This document shows, piece by piece, positions 17,122 through 26,975 of a DNA stretch of 53,192 nt. Position 1 is the first letter of the stretch. The number at the start of each line of letters is the position of its first letter. Position numbers and translations under genes: made by a program. Location of the stretch: NCBI RefSeq assembly GCF_015223065.1, contig NZ_JADFBY010000014.1, forward strand, positions 1 through 53,192, given 5' to 3'. The stretch comes from Mucilaginibacter sp. JRF (GTDB lineage: Bacteria > Bacteroidota > Bacteroidia > Sphingobacteriales > Sphingobacteriaceae). The notes beneath the pieces were generated by a model. The model worked only from the letters and a program-made list of their open reading frames with translations. It had not been told where the DNA came from and searched no databases.

Positions 17122-19539
17122 CTACTCACTTCGTAAACTCCTGACCGGGTTAGCCAGCGCCGCCTTGATAGATTGAAAGCTGATGGTTATAAAAGCTATG
17201 GCCACCGCTATGAATGCCGCCAGGGCGAATATCCACCACTGTATCTCGATACGATATACAAAGCTTTGCAGCCACTGGCTCATGAGCCACCACGCTACCG
17301 GGAAGGCAATAACCGCGGCTAATAATACCAGCTTCAAAAAATCGCGCGATAGCAGCATAACTAACCCGGCTATGTTGGCGCCCAGCACCTTGCGTATACC
17401 TATCTCCTTGGTGCGCTGCACCATGATCATGAATGATATGGCCAGCAGCCCGATACACGATATAATGATGGCGATGATAGCCCCGCTGATAAATATGGTC
17501 GACAGGCGTTGTTCGGCCCTGTACTGGCGCTCGGTATTCTCGTTTATCCACGATCCGGCAAAATCAGCATTAGGGAAGGTTTGGTGCCATTTACTCTCTA
17601 TCATGGCAAAGGTTTGCGACAGGTTTTGCGGACGCACCTTTACAAATACGTAGTTTATATCGTAACCACTCATTACCAGGGTAAGCGGCTCAATCTCGGT
17701 ACGTAACGATCGGAAGTGAAAATTTTTCATTACCCCGATTATCAGCGACGGTTTATTTTCGTCGATAGGGAGATAAGTGCCTACCACATTTTTACCGCCA
17801 AGCTGCGCGGCCATTTTTTCGTTGATCACAATGGCACTGCTGTCACTGGCAAACTCCGGCGAAAAATCGCGACCGTCAACCATCTGGATGCCCAGGGTTT
17901 TAACATAATCGTACGATACACCCTGCACATTGGTACTAATATTATGCCCTTTGTAGGTGAAGCCTGTAACCGATGTGCGCATTGAGCCATCCTTACCGTT
18001 ACCCATATTATCAAACGCGCCGGTTACCGATACCACACCCGGCTGCCCGTTCAACTGGTTGCGGAACAATTCGAGTGCCCGGGCACCACTTACTGTTTTC
18101 CCTATCGGGATGCTTACTACTTCATCCTTACTGTAGCCTAAAGGTTTCTTCTTTATAAAATCTATTTGCTGCCAGGTTATCAGCGTACAAACTATCAATA
18201 ATGTTGATAGCGCGAACTGTGTTACCAGCAGCACGTTGCGCACCTTGCCCGGCTTGGTTGTGTTTACCGTACCCTTTAACACCAATACGGTTTTGTAGCG
18301 CATCATCAGTAATGCCGGGTATAAACCCGCTACCACGGTTATCAGTATAAATAAACCGATAATAACTACTAACTGAACCGGTTGCAGCAACATATCCATT
18401 GATACCTGGCTGCGGAAGGTGGCCTTAAAGCCTGGCAGCGCGAAGTTGGCTATAACGATACCCATCACCAGGGCGAAAAGGCAAACCAATACCGTTTCAA
18501 CCCAAAACTGGGTTAGCAACTGCCATGTACCGGCACCAAGCGTTTTGCGCACGCCTACCTCGCGGGCACGGGTAAAGGCACGCGCTACCGACAGGTTCAC
18601 AAAGTTGATACAAGCAATGATCAGGATGAAAGCCCCGATGATGAGTAATGATATTACATAGCTTTTATTCACCGTGTTGCCCTCTAAGCCATCCATATCG
18701 GTATTAAAGTGATTTTTGGCGAAGGCTGTAAGGTTAAGGGTGTACACATTACCCTGCGCATCAGGCTTGGCGCCATCGCGCTTCATATCGGCAATGGTTG
18801 ATTTGAATGTTTTTTTGACGAAGTTTTGCAAACGCGACTCAAAACCGGCGGGCTTAACATTATCATTCAACTGCACAAATACGGTATGATCGTGCCAGTC
18901 CCAATGCTTCATGTGCTCCTGGTACTCGGGCGTATTTTCGTAACGCAACAATATATCAAAGCCGATGCTTGAGTTGCCCGGAAAATCTTTTACCACGGCG
19001 CTTACTACAAAAGCCTTTGGCTCGCCGGAGTAATTCAGTTCGATGCTTTTGCCGATCGGATCGGTCTTGCCGAATATGGCCGTAGCCGCGTATTCGGTTA
19101 TCACCAAATCATTCAGCTCCTTTAGCGGCGCGGTGTTATTACCCTTAACCACCGGGAAGGTAAACATCTTTAAAAAGTCGGGATCAACAAAATGGATGCT
19201 TTTTTCGACCTGGGTATTGCCATAGCGCACAACAGTGCCGCCATTGCCCATACGGGTAATATATTTTATATCCTGATACTCGGCTTTTACAGCGGGGGTA
19301 AGCGGTGCGGGCATAGAGGTTGCTTTTTCTACCTTTTCGGCGCCGTTCTTAGTAAAGTAGAACTGGTAAATTTTATCGATATTGGTGTGATACTTATCAT
19401 ACGAGAACTCGTAATACACCGTAAGGAACAGCATGATACAGCAAGCCACCGCTACCGACAGCCCAATAATATTCATGGCGTTGAAAACCCTGCCTTTCCA
19501 CAGGTTACGCCAAGCGGTTTTTAAGTAATTTTTTAACAT
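17122..19539 (-). CDS. duplicated MacB/FtsX-type ABC permease 6
   Basis: 805 residues with the duplicated layout seen in all six permeases: one N-terminal helix (about 22-42), periplasmic MacB-like core, three helices, then a second helix-core-three-helix half. Each half carries an FtsX motif: REVGVRKTLGAG and KEIGIRKVLGAN. The C-terminus is NPVRSLRSE. It is the only permease with its own paired enhancer and promoter immediately upstream (19599-19704), so it can be expressed apart from the other five. Substrate unknown; MacB-type systems export from the periplasm without moving the substrate through the membrane pore. Confidence 0.94.
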   Translation of the reverse strand: MLKNYLKTAWRNLWKGRVFNAMNIIGLSVAVACCIMLFLTVYYEFSYDKYHTNIDKIYQFYFTKNGAEKVEKATSMPAPLTPAVKAEYQDIKYITRMGNGGTVVRYGNTQVEKSIHFVDPDFLKMFTFPVVKGNNTAPLKELNDLVITEYAATAIFGKTDPIGKSIELNYSGEPKAFVVSAVVKDFPGNSSIGFDILLRYENTPEYQEHMKHWDWHDHTVFVQLNDNVKPAGFESRLQNFVKKTFKSTIADMKRDGAKPDAQGNVYTLNLTAFAKNHFNTDMDGLEGNTVNKSYVISLLIIGAFILIIACINFVNLSVARAFTRAREVGVRKTLGAGTWQLLTQFWVETVLVCLFALVMGIVIANFALPGFKATFRSQVSMDMLLQPVQLVVIIGLFILITVVAGLYPALLMMRYKTVLVLKGTVNTTKPGKVRNVLLVTQFALSTLLIVCTLITWQQIDFIKKKPLGYSKDEVVSIPIGKTVSGARALELFRNQLNGQPGVVSVTGAFDNMGNGKDGSMRTSVTGFTYKGHNISTNVQGVSYDYVKTLGIQMVDGRDFSPEFASDSSAIVINEKMAAQLGGKNVVGTYLPIDENKPSLIIGVMKNFHFRSLRTEIEPLTLVMSGYDINYVFVKVRPQNLSQTFAMIESKWHQTFPNADFAGSWINENTERQYRAEQRLSTIFISGAIIAIIISCIGLLAISFMIMVQRTKEIGIRKVLGANIAGLVMLLSRDFLKLVLLAAVIAFPVAWWLMSQWLQSFVYRIEIQWWIFALAAFIAVAIAFITISFQSIKAALANPVRSLRSE

Positions 19540-19598
19540 GATGTATGGTCGTTAATATTTACCGGGTTGAATTTAAAATAGTATACCATTAGCCACAG

Positions 19599-19613
19599 GC
19601 CAACAGCATACCA
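19599..19613 (-). promoter_or_regulatory. candidate sigma-54 promoter for permease 6 (site B)
   Basis: On the minus strand, TGGTATGCTGTTGGC spans 19613-19599. The -24 GG and -12 GC are at the canonical spacing, with TGGC in place of TTGC. The start would lie near 19587, about 48 bases before the ATG. Confidence 0.6.
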
Positions 19614-19667
19614 ACAAATCAAATTATTGATTTTCAAACAATTAAACACAAAACCCATTAATACAAT

Positions 19668-19704
19668 GTACGCATGCGTAACAGCAGGTGTACGCTTACG
19701 ATAC
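19668..19704 (-). promoter_or_regulatory. paired activator-binding motif, site B
   Basis: GTACGCATGCGTAAC (19668-19682) and GTACGCTTACGATAC (19690-19704), separated by the 7-mer agcaggt. The near edge is 55 bp from the TGGTATG box, exactly as at site A. The pair lies between the stop of permease 5 (19715) and the promoter of permease 6. Confidence 0.75.
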
Positions 19705-19714
19705 AGTGCTTTTT

Positions 19715-22123
19715 TTACTCGCTGCGCAAACGCTTAACCGGGTTTACCACCGCGGCCTTAATGGCCTGAAAGCTGATGGTAAAAAATGCTATTACAATGG
19801 CGATAATACCGGCCATGGCAAACATCCACCATTGCAGTTCGGCACGGTAGGCAAAGTTTTGCAGCCACTTGTTCATGAGCCACCAGGCCAGCGGCGAGGC
19901 CAGCACCAACGATATCAGCACCAGGTAAATAAAATCCTTTGAAAGCAGAGTTACTATGCCCGATACCGAAGCGCCCAGCACTTTGCGTATGCCAATCTCC
20001 TTACCGCGCTGCTCGGCAGTAAAGGCCGCCAAACCAAATAAACCCAGGCACGATATAATTACCGCCACTATAGCGAATACCGACATCAGGCCCGATACCT
20101 TGGCATCTTCCTTATACATATTATCAAACTCCTGATCAAGAAAGGTATAGTTGAACGGGTCGCCGGGGCAGTACTTATCCCATATTTTCTGGATGCCTTT
20201 AATGGCTTCGGCCTGCTTGCCGGGTGCTACCTGTATCAGGTAATCGGTACTATAATAATCATCTAACTTAATAATGGCCGGGCCTATCTTTTCGTGCAAG
20301 CTCTTAAAGTTAAAATCTTTTACCACGCCAATAACCTGCCCGGTATCTCCCCGTGAAACTAAACGCTGCCCGATGTAGGGTTTATGCAGGTTAAGTTCCT
20401 TTACTGCGGCTTCATTCAATATAGCATTCTTTCTATCAAACTTTCGGCCTTCATCAAACCAACGACCTTCCTTTAACTTCATGTTTACGATCTTCATGTA
20501 ATCGGCATCAACCTGAAAATAAGCCATAGCGGGGTCAAAATCCTTTTCGCGGCCATCCCAATCCAGGCCACCTGATGATTGCCCGTCGTTATTTTGTATC
20601 GAACTCATAGCCATAAGCGATACATTGGTTACCATATTCAGCGCTTTCAGGTCGTTTTTGATGCTTTGTGTAGTACTGGCACGCTGCTCATCGGTTATCG
20701 TCCTGAAAAATCGTCTGAAAGGCAAACCGAACGACAATACCTGCGAACGATTATAACCGGGATTTTGGCTGCGGATAAAGCTCATTTGCCTGTAGATGGT
20801 GATCACACCTACTATCAGTAAAATAGAGAAACTGAACTGTACCACCACCAATGCCTTGCGCAGGGTAGCGTCATTCAGTTTAAGTACGCTAATACCCCTG
20901 AAGGTGTTGAGCGGCTTGAATGACGACAGCAGCAATGCCGGGTAAATACTATTTAACACCACCGCGAAAAACAATGTACCCAACACCACCACCAACAAGG
21001 ATATGTTGCCCGGATCGAGCGTAAAGTTACGGCCGGTAAAGTTGTTGAACCAGGGCAAGCTCGCGCTTATGATAATCACAGTAAATATCAACGCGAATAA
21101 ACTGATCACCATTGATTCGGCCACGAATTGCATGAACAATGTGCCACGCCCAGCGCCTACAATTTTTTTGATGCTTACCTCCTTGGCGCGCAAGCTTGCA
21201 CGGGCGGTAGTAATGTTTACGTAATTGATACAGGCAATAACCAGCAGAAAAACGCCCAGCGCCCCAAATACCGTAATAGCCCTTTTATTGCCCTGCCTTA
21301 ACGCGGTGTTTTGCAAACCGCTCTCAAAATGCAGATCTTTTAATGGGGTAAGTGATATAGCCAGGTTGTTTGTTTCGCGGGCTTTTGCCGTAATGGTTTC
21401 AATTTTTTTGGCTACTTTTTTAGTATTGCTATGCGGATTAAGCTTTAAAAAAGTGATGTAGTAGAAATTACCCCATTGCATCTCGTTTTCCTTCTCCTTG
21501 GGGTTGGCACGCCTTGAGGCTATCGGCGCCAGCACATCAAAGGTAAAGCTGGAGTTGGCCGGGATATCCTTTATAACACCCTGCACCTTGTAATCAAGCG
21601 TATCAATATGAATAATTTGCCCCACGGCCTCTTTATTACCGAAGTATTTTTTGGCCTTACTTTCAGTAAGTATCAGGCTAAAGGGTTCACTATTGAACGC
21701 TTCCGGACCACCGCTTACAAATTCATAATCAAAAACATCAAACCAGCTGCTGTCTATCAGCGCTACATCCTTCTCCGGGAAAAATTCGCCCTTTATTTTA
21801 AAATAGGTGGGCGCGTAGTTCAGAGGCCTGATGCGGGTTACCTTTTCAACTTCGGGTATCTGGCGTGAGGTTTCTTCGCCCATGCGGTATGATGAATTCT
21901 CCCATATCCAGGTGGTACGTTTATCAATTGAAAGATGATTTTTAATACGGTAGATATTGTCGGCATTTGGATGGTAACCATCAAAATTAAACTCGTTTTG
22001 TACCCACATAAAAATCAGCACGGCGGCTGCCATACCTACGGCCAGGCCACCAATGTTTATAAAGCTTACCACACGATGCTTCCATAAGCTTCGCCATGCT
22101 GTTTTAAAGTAGTTTTTGATCAT
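19715..22123 (-). CDS. duplicated MacB/FtsX-type ABC permease 5
   Basis: 802 residues; first helix about 20-40 with the AVGMAAAVLIFMWVQNEF segment. The first-half FtsX motif is KEVSIKKIVGAG, where a serine replaces the usual glycine; permease 4 has the same change, which links these two. The second half is regular (KEIGIRKVLGAS). C-terminus NPVKRLRSE. It is preceded by 33 bases after permease 4 and followed, 11 bases past its stop, by the site B enhancer, with no terminator, so some read-through into permease 6 is expected. Confidence 0.94.
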   Translation of the reverse strand: MIKNYFKTAWRSLWKHRVVSFINIGGLAVGMAAAVLIFMWVQNEFNFDGYHPNADNIYRIKNHLSIDKRTTWIWENSSYRMGEETSRQIPEVEKVTRIRPLNYAPTYFKIKGEFFPEKDVALIDSSWFDVFDYEFVSGGPEAFNSEPFSLILTESKAKKYFGNKEAVGQIIHIDTLDYKVQGVIKDIPANSSFTFDVLAPIASRRANPKEKENEMQWGNFYYITFLKLNPHSNTKKVAKKIETITAKARETNNLAISLTPLKDLHFESGLQNTALRQGNKRAITVFGALGVFLLVIACINYVNITTARASLRAKEVSIKKIVGAGRGTLFMQFVAESMVISLFALIFTVIIISASLPWFNNFTGRNFTLDPGNISLLVVVLGTLFFAVVLNSIYPALLLSSFKPLNTFRGISVLKLNDATLRKALVVVQFSFSILLIVGVITIYRQMSFIRSQNPGYNRSQVLSFGLPFRRFFRTITDEQRASTTQSIKNDLKALNMVTNVSLMAMSSIQNNDGQSSGGLDWDGREKDFDPAMAYFQVDADYMKIVNMKLKEGRWFDEGRKFDRKNAILNEAAVKELNLHKPYIGQRLVSRGDTGQVIGVVKDFNFKSLHEKIGPAIIKLDDYYSTDYLIQVAPGKQAEAIKGIQKIWDKYCPGDPFNYTFLDQEFDNMYKEDAKVSGLMSVFAIVAVIISCLGLFGLAAFTAEQRGKEIGIRKVLGASVSGIVTLLSKDFIYLVLISLVLASPLAWWLMNKWLQNFAYRAELQWWMFAMAGIIAIVIAFFTISFQAIKAAVVNPVKRLRSE

Positions 22124-22156
22124 GATATATGCTGGTTGTTAATAGTTTAAATCAGG

Positions 22157-24547
22157 TTATTCGCTGCGCAGACTTTTTATAGGGTTGGCCAGCGCCGCCC
22201 GTACCGATTGAAAGCTTACCGTTATAAATGCGATCAGCATGGCAAATACGCCTGCCAGCGCGAATACCTGCCAGCCAATAGTTACGCGGTAAGCAAAATC
22301 GGCCAGCCATTGGTTCATGGCGTACCAGGCAATGGGTATGGCTATAGCTAATGATATACCCACCAGCAACATAAATTCGCGGGTTAACAGTTGCACTACG
22401 CCGGTAACACTTGCACCCAATACTTTGCGTATACCTATCTCGCGGGTTTTAACTTGCGCGGTGTAGGTTGCCAAACCCAGCAAGCCCAGGCACGACAGCA
22501 CTATGGCTACTGCCGAGAACAGGTTAAACAATGCCGATGTGCGCTGCTCCTTATCATAAAGGTTATTGAACGCTTCATCCAAAAAACTATAGTTAAATGG
22601 TATTTGTCCGTTATATTGTTTCCATTGTTGGGTGGCGGCCTCAACGGCTTTATGGGCTTGTATGCCTGTTGTTTTTACATAGACCCGCCAGCAGTTTGAC
22701 GGACTATAAGTAAATACCACCGGCTCAATTTTATTATGCATTGATGTAATGTGGAAATCCTTTACCACACCCGTAATGGTACCGTTTGTTTTCCACAGGC
22801 GCATGCGTTTGCCTATCGGGTTTTTTAATCCCATTTCCTTTACGGCGGTTTCGTTAACTATAAAGTGTGCCGAATCGGCCACCGCGCCGGTGAACATCTT
22901 GCCCTCCAGTATCGGGAATTTAAAGAAAGCCATCGAAGTTTCATCAACCTGAACCGGCCGAAACAACAGGTTTGATGTGGAGGCTTTGCCTTCCCAATCG
23001 TTATCGCCCGTCCACCCCTGGTTGTTGATGATGTTGGCACCAAGCCGGGTTACTGATATTACGCCGGGCTGCTTCAACAGTTCGGCCTTTACGGCATCAT
23101 AATGTTTCTGCATATCGGTACGCATGCTGAACGAAAAAACGTTCTCCTTATCGTACCCCAGGTTTTTGTTGCGGATAAAATTCAATTGCCTGCCGATGAT
23201 CAGCGTGCCCACAATAAGCACTACCGATACCGAGAACTGCACCACCACCAGCACCCTGCGGAAAGCCACATTACCGAGGCTACCGGCTATCTTTCCTTTA
23301 AGCGCCTTTAACGGCTCGAACGATGATAGCAGCAACGCCGGATAAATACTAGTTGCCGCTAAAGTGAATAACAGGGTAGCCGCAATGCACAGCCATATTT
23401 GGTAATTACTAAGGCTAAGCGTTAACACCTTGCCCGAAAAATCGTTATAAAATGGCAACAGCACATACATGGCACCAATGGCAATTATGGTAGCAATAGC
23501 GAATACAAGCGCTGTTTCAACCACAAATTGTATAAACAGCTGCGCCTTGCCCGCCCCTATTATTTTGCGCATGCTTACCTCGCGGGCACGCAGCATGGAA
23601 CGCGCGGTTGACAGGTTTATATAGTTAATGCAGGCTATGATCAATATCATGACCGCCACTATACTGAATGTTTTTACCGTTTCGATAGCGCCGCCGCTTT
23701 CGCCTATTTTGTAAAGATGGGTAAGTAAAAGCGATTGTGTTACATAAGGTACGGGCTTATCCTCGGGTTTATTACGCTCGTGTATGGCCTGTAGCTTTTT
23801 GGCCACCTGATTGAGGTTAACGCCATCCTTTAAATGCAGGTAGGTTTCAAAGCTGAAGTTGCTCCAGTCGGCATCCATTGATGCGAGGCGGGTTTTACCA
23901 TCGTAATTCACATTACCCTCGGTATAGGCCAGCCTGTTAAAGCGCGACATGGGCAGCAGCAGATCATACTTTACAGTTGAGTTGGCCGGGGCATTATCAA
24001 TAACGCCGGTTACCTTCATAGGCTCATCATGGCCTAAAATAACAACCTTGCCCAGCGGATCTTCACTACCAAAATAGCGTTCAGCAACCGCCCTGCTGAT
24101 CACCACCGATTGATCGGACGGAAAGGGGTCGCGCTTATCACCGCTGATGAGGTTAAAGCCGAATATGGCAAAGTACGATGGATCGGTAAAGGCTACCTTA
24201 TCCTCTGTAAAAACTTTCCCCTTGTATTTAAAAGGCGTATTACCACCTATTGACATTATACGCACTGCATCCTTCACCTCGGGTAATTCGGCCTTGGCAT
24301 AGGTAGCCACAGGCGCTATCACTACCGAAAACACCTGCTTGGTTGGCCCTGTGCCACCAATAACACCTACCTTATAAATATTTTTAGCCTGTGTGTTAAA
24401 GCGGTTAAAGCTTAATTCATCCTGCACCCAAAGCAAAATAAACAAACTGATAACCAGCGCCAGCGCCAGCCCGATAACGTTTATGCCGGTATAAAATTTA
24501 TTACCCCGTATGTTGCGCCATGCCGTTTTAAAATAGTTACGTATCAT
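22157..24547 (-). CDS. duplicated MacB/FtsX-type ABC permease 4
   Basis: 796 residues with eight predicted helices. The first FtsX motif is REVSMRKIIGAG (serine variant shared with permease 5); the second is REIGIRKVLGAS. The tail reads NPIKSLRSE. The periplasmic portions (about 45-290 and 450-675) are the most divergent part relative to its neighbours, as expected if they set partner or substrate choice. It lies 31 bases after permease 3 on the same strand and is part of the long minus-strand operon from the adaptor gene. Confidence 0.94.
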   Translation of the reverse strand: MIRNYFKTAWRNIRGNKFYTGINVIGLALALVISLFILLWVQDELSFNRFNTQAKNIYKVGVIGGTGPTKQVFSVVIAPVATYAKAELPEVKDAVRIMSIGGNTPFKYKGKVFTEDKVAFTDPSYFAIFGFNLISGDKRDPFPSDQSVVISRAVAERYFGSEDPLGKVVILGHDEPMKVTGVIDNAPANSTVKYDLLLPMSRFNRLAYTEGNVNYDGKTRLASMDADWSNFSFETYLHLKDGVNLNQVAKKLQAIHERNKPEDKPVPYVTQSLLLTHLYKIGESGGAIETVKTFSIVAVMILIIACINYINLSTARSMLRAREVSMRKIIGAGKAQLFIQFVVETALVFAIATIIAIGAMYVLLPFYNDFSGKVLTLSLSNYQIWLCIAATLLFTLAATSIYPALLLSSFEPLKALKGKIAGSLGNVAFRRVLVVVQFSVSVVLIVGTLIIGRQLNFIRNKNLGYDKENVFSFSMRTDMQKHYDAVKAELLKQPGVISVTRLGANIINNQGWTGDNDWEGKASTSNLLFRPVQVDETSMAFFKFPILEGKMFTGAVADSAHFIVNETAVKEMGLKNPIGKRMRLWKTNGTITGVVKDFHITSMHNKIEPVVFTYSPSNCWRVYVKTTGIQAHKAVEAATQQWKQYNGQIPFNYSFLDEAFNNLYDKEQRTSALFNLFSAVAIVLSCLGLLGLATYTAQVKTREIGIRKVLGASVTGVVQLLTREFMLLVGISLAIAIPIAWYAMNQWLADFAYRVTIGWQVFALAGVFAMLIAFITVSFQSVRAALANPIKSLRSE

Positions 24548-24578
24548 AAAAATATTGGTCAGTTGTGTAGATGAAAAA

Positions 24579-26963
24579 TTACTCGTTGCGAAGGCTTTTA
24601 ACCGGGTTGGCCAATGCCGCCTTAACCGATTGAAAGCTTACCGTAAACAAGGCAATGCCGAATGTTATTAAAGCCGCCAGCATAAATACCCACCATTGCA
24701 CCGGCGTGCGGTAAGCAAAGTTTTGCAGCCATTTGTCGGCACTGTAATAACCCAATGGTATAGCTATCACGGTAGCTATCAATACCGGCTTAAGCATATC
24801 GCCCGATAGCAGCATTAAAATATTTTGTACCGATGAACCCAGCACCTTGCGCACGCCTATCTCCTTGGTGCGTTTTGCCGCGGTGAATGATGCCAGGCCG
24901 AACAAGCCCAAACAGGCAATAAATATGGCCAGGCCCGAAAACACGCTCAATATGGTTTGCTGCCGCAGATCGGCCTTGTAGGTGGTATCAAACTTCTGAT
25001 CCAAAAAAGTGTATTCCATTGGGTAGGCCGGGGCAGCTTTGGCGTAGGCCTGTTTAATGATGTTCAGTCCGGCGGTAACATTACCGGGCTTCATTTTTAT
25101 TACGGCTACGCGACGATCCTCCGCAGGAGATATAATCAGCGCATCCATATTCTCTTTAAGCGAGAGGAAGTTATAATCCTTTACCACTCCTATAATGCGC
25201 CTGCGCAGGCTATCGCGCATGTTATTGATTATCCACTTATCAACCGCCTGTGCCGGGGTAAAGCCCAACTGGCGGGCAGCGGTTTCGTTGATCAATACTG
25301 CGTTTGTAGTATCAGTAGCGAAGGTTGGCGAAAAATCTCGACCGGCAAGTATCTTTAATCCGAGGGTTTTTACATACTCAAAATCGGCAAACTCGGTACG
25401 TGCGTTGTAGGTATTGTGCTGGCCTTCCACATCAAAGCTATGCCTGTCATAAAACCCACCCGGCTCGCCCGACATTAGCGATACCGCCTCTACATTACTA
25501 TTGGCCAGCAGTTCGTTTTTAAAGGTAAGCCGGTTAGTATAAATATCGTTATTATCAATGGGTACAATCACGGTTTGCTCCTTGCTGTAACCCAAATCCT
25601 TGCTTTTTACAAAGCTCATTTGCTTTTTAATAACAATGGTACTGATGATCAGAAATACCGAGATGCTGAATTGCACCACAACCAACGCCTGCCTGAAAAA
25701 CGCGCCGCTCTTGCCTAATTGTAACTTACCCTTAAGCGCCTGTATTGGCGAGAATGACGACAGGAAGAATGCCGGATAACTACCCGCCAAAATACCGACG
25801 AATACTATCACCCCGATCAGAAACAGGTAGATAGCAGGAGTATTCCACGATACGGTTAATGAATAGCCCAATAAACTATTATACCACGGCATCACCAGCA
25901 ATAATAAGCCGATGGCGAACGCGCATGAGATCAACGTTAACAATACCGATTCGCCGATGAACTGGCCTATTAAACTGTTACGCATAGCGCCTAACACCTT
26001 ACGCAGTCCTACTTCTTTTGATCGCTCAACCGCCCTCAGTGTAGCCAGGTTCATGAAATTGATGCAGGCAATTACCAGTATCAGCACAGCGATAGACAGA
26101 AAGATATAAACCACCTTTTTATCGCCATGCTTAACGCTATCAAAAGTTGAAGCTTCCTGAAAGTAAACATCCTTTAGCGGCGTTAAAGCCAGATCGAAAT
26201 GGGCGTGCATCTTCTCCAGCTCCTTGCCCATGTATTTATCCATGAACTGTGGAAACTGCTTTTCGAGCTGTGCTTTGTTAATATTCTCGTTAAGCTCTAC
26301 ATATACAAACTCGTTGTTGTTGCGCCAGTTTTTAAACCACTCCTCGGTAGTGTAATTGGTAATGGGCATCACCATATCAAAACTCAGGTGCGAGTTTGCG
26401 GGCACATCCTTCACTATGCCGGTAACCTTAAGTTGCAGGCTTTTATCCATTTCGAGCACCTTGCCTATGGCATCGGTATTGCCGAAATATTTTTTGGCTG
26501 TGGTTTCGGTTAATACAACGCTGTTGGGGTCTTTTAATACCGATGCCATATTTCCCTTGATCAGCGGGAAACTGAACAATTCAAAAAAATCGGGATCAAC
26601 GGCATAAACATGCTTCTCGTTAAATGAGTTGGTACCTAATGTTACTAATCCCTGCGTAGGCATTACCCGCACGGCTCTTTTCACCTCTTTCGGGTAATCA
26701 TTAAGCAAGGCCGGGGCGTACGGACCAGACAGGTATGCCACCCGTGCCTTAGTAGCATCATAGCCGCGCATTACCCGATAAATATTCTTACCTTTTTGAT
26801 GAAAGCTATCAACACTAAACTCATTAGTGATGTACAGAAATATCATCATGCACACGGTGATGCCAATGGTTAGCCCCAGTATATGTATTACCGAGAACGA
26901 TTTGTTTTTGTACAGGTTGCGCCAGGCAACTTTTAAAAAATTCTTTAACACTGATACCTCCAT
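24579..26963 (-). CDS. duplicated MacB/FtsX-type ABC permease 3
   Basis: 794 residues; it starts MEVSVLKNFLKVAWRNL, five residues longer at the N-terminus than its neighbours, and an internal codon for the LKNF start could also serve. FtsX motifs KEVGLRKVLGAM and KEIGVRKVLGSS, tail NPVKSLRNE. Only 12 bases separate it from the stop of permease 2, the tightest junction in the array, suggesting coupled translation. Its helices and two periplasmic cores follow the same order as in the other five. Confidence 0.93.
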   Translation of the reverse strand: MEVSVLKNFLKVAWRNLYKNKSFSVIHILGLTIGITVCMMIFLYITNEFSVDSFHQKGKNIYRVMRGYDATKARVAYLSGPYAPALLNDYPKEVKRAVRVMPTQGLVTLGTNSFNEKHVYAVDPDFFELFSFPLIKGNMASVLKDPNSVVLTETTAKKYFGNTDAIGKVLEMDKSLQLKVTGIVKDVPANSHLSFDMVMPITNYTTEEWFKNWRNNNEFVYVELNENINKAQLEKQFPQFMDKYMGKELEKMHAHFDLALTPLKDVYFQEASTFDSVKHGDKKVVYIFLSIAVLILVIACINFMNLATLRAVERSKEVGLRKVLGAMRNSLIGQFIGESVLLTLISCAFAIGLLLLVMPWYNSLLGYSLTVSWNTPAIYLFLIGVIVFVGILAGSYPAFFLSSFSPIQALKGKLQLGKSGAFFRQALVVVQFSISVFLIISTIVIKKQMSFVKSKDLGYSKEQTVIVPIDNNDIYTNRLTFKNELLANSNVEAVSLMSGEPGGFYDRHSFDVEGQHNTYNARTEFADFEYVKTLGLKILAGRDFSPTFATDTTNAVLINETAARQLGFTPAQAVDKWIINNMRDSLRRRIIGVVKDYNFLSLKENMDALIISPAEDRRVAVIKMKPGNVTAGLNIIKQAYAKAAPAYPMEYTFLDQKFDTTYKADLRQQTILSVFSGLAIFIACLGLFGLASFTAAKRTKEIGVRKVLGSSVQNILMLLSGDMLKPVLIATVIAIPLGYYSADKWLQNFAYRTPVQWWVFMLAALITFGIALFTVSFQSVKAALANPVKSLRNE

Positions 26964-26975
26964 TTATTTAGATGA

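Noticed and set aside
17183..17653. Long plus-strand open frame opposite permease 6
   Set aside because: It is antisense to a clear gene, low in complexity and matches nothing; similar shadows occur opposite all permeases.
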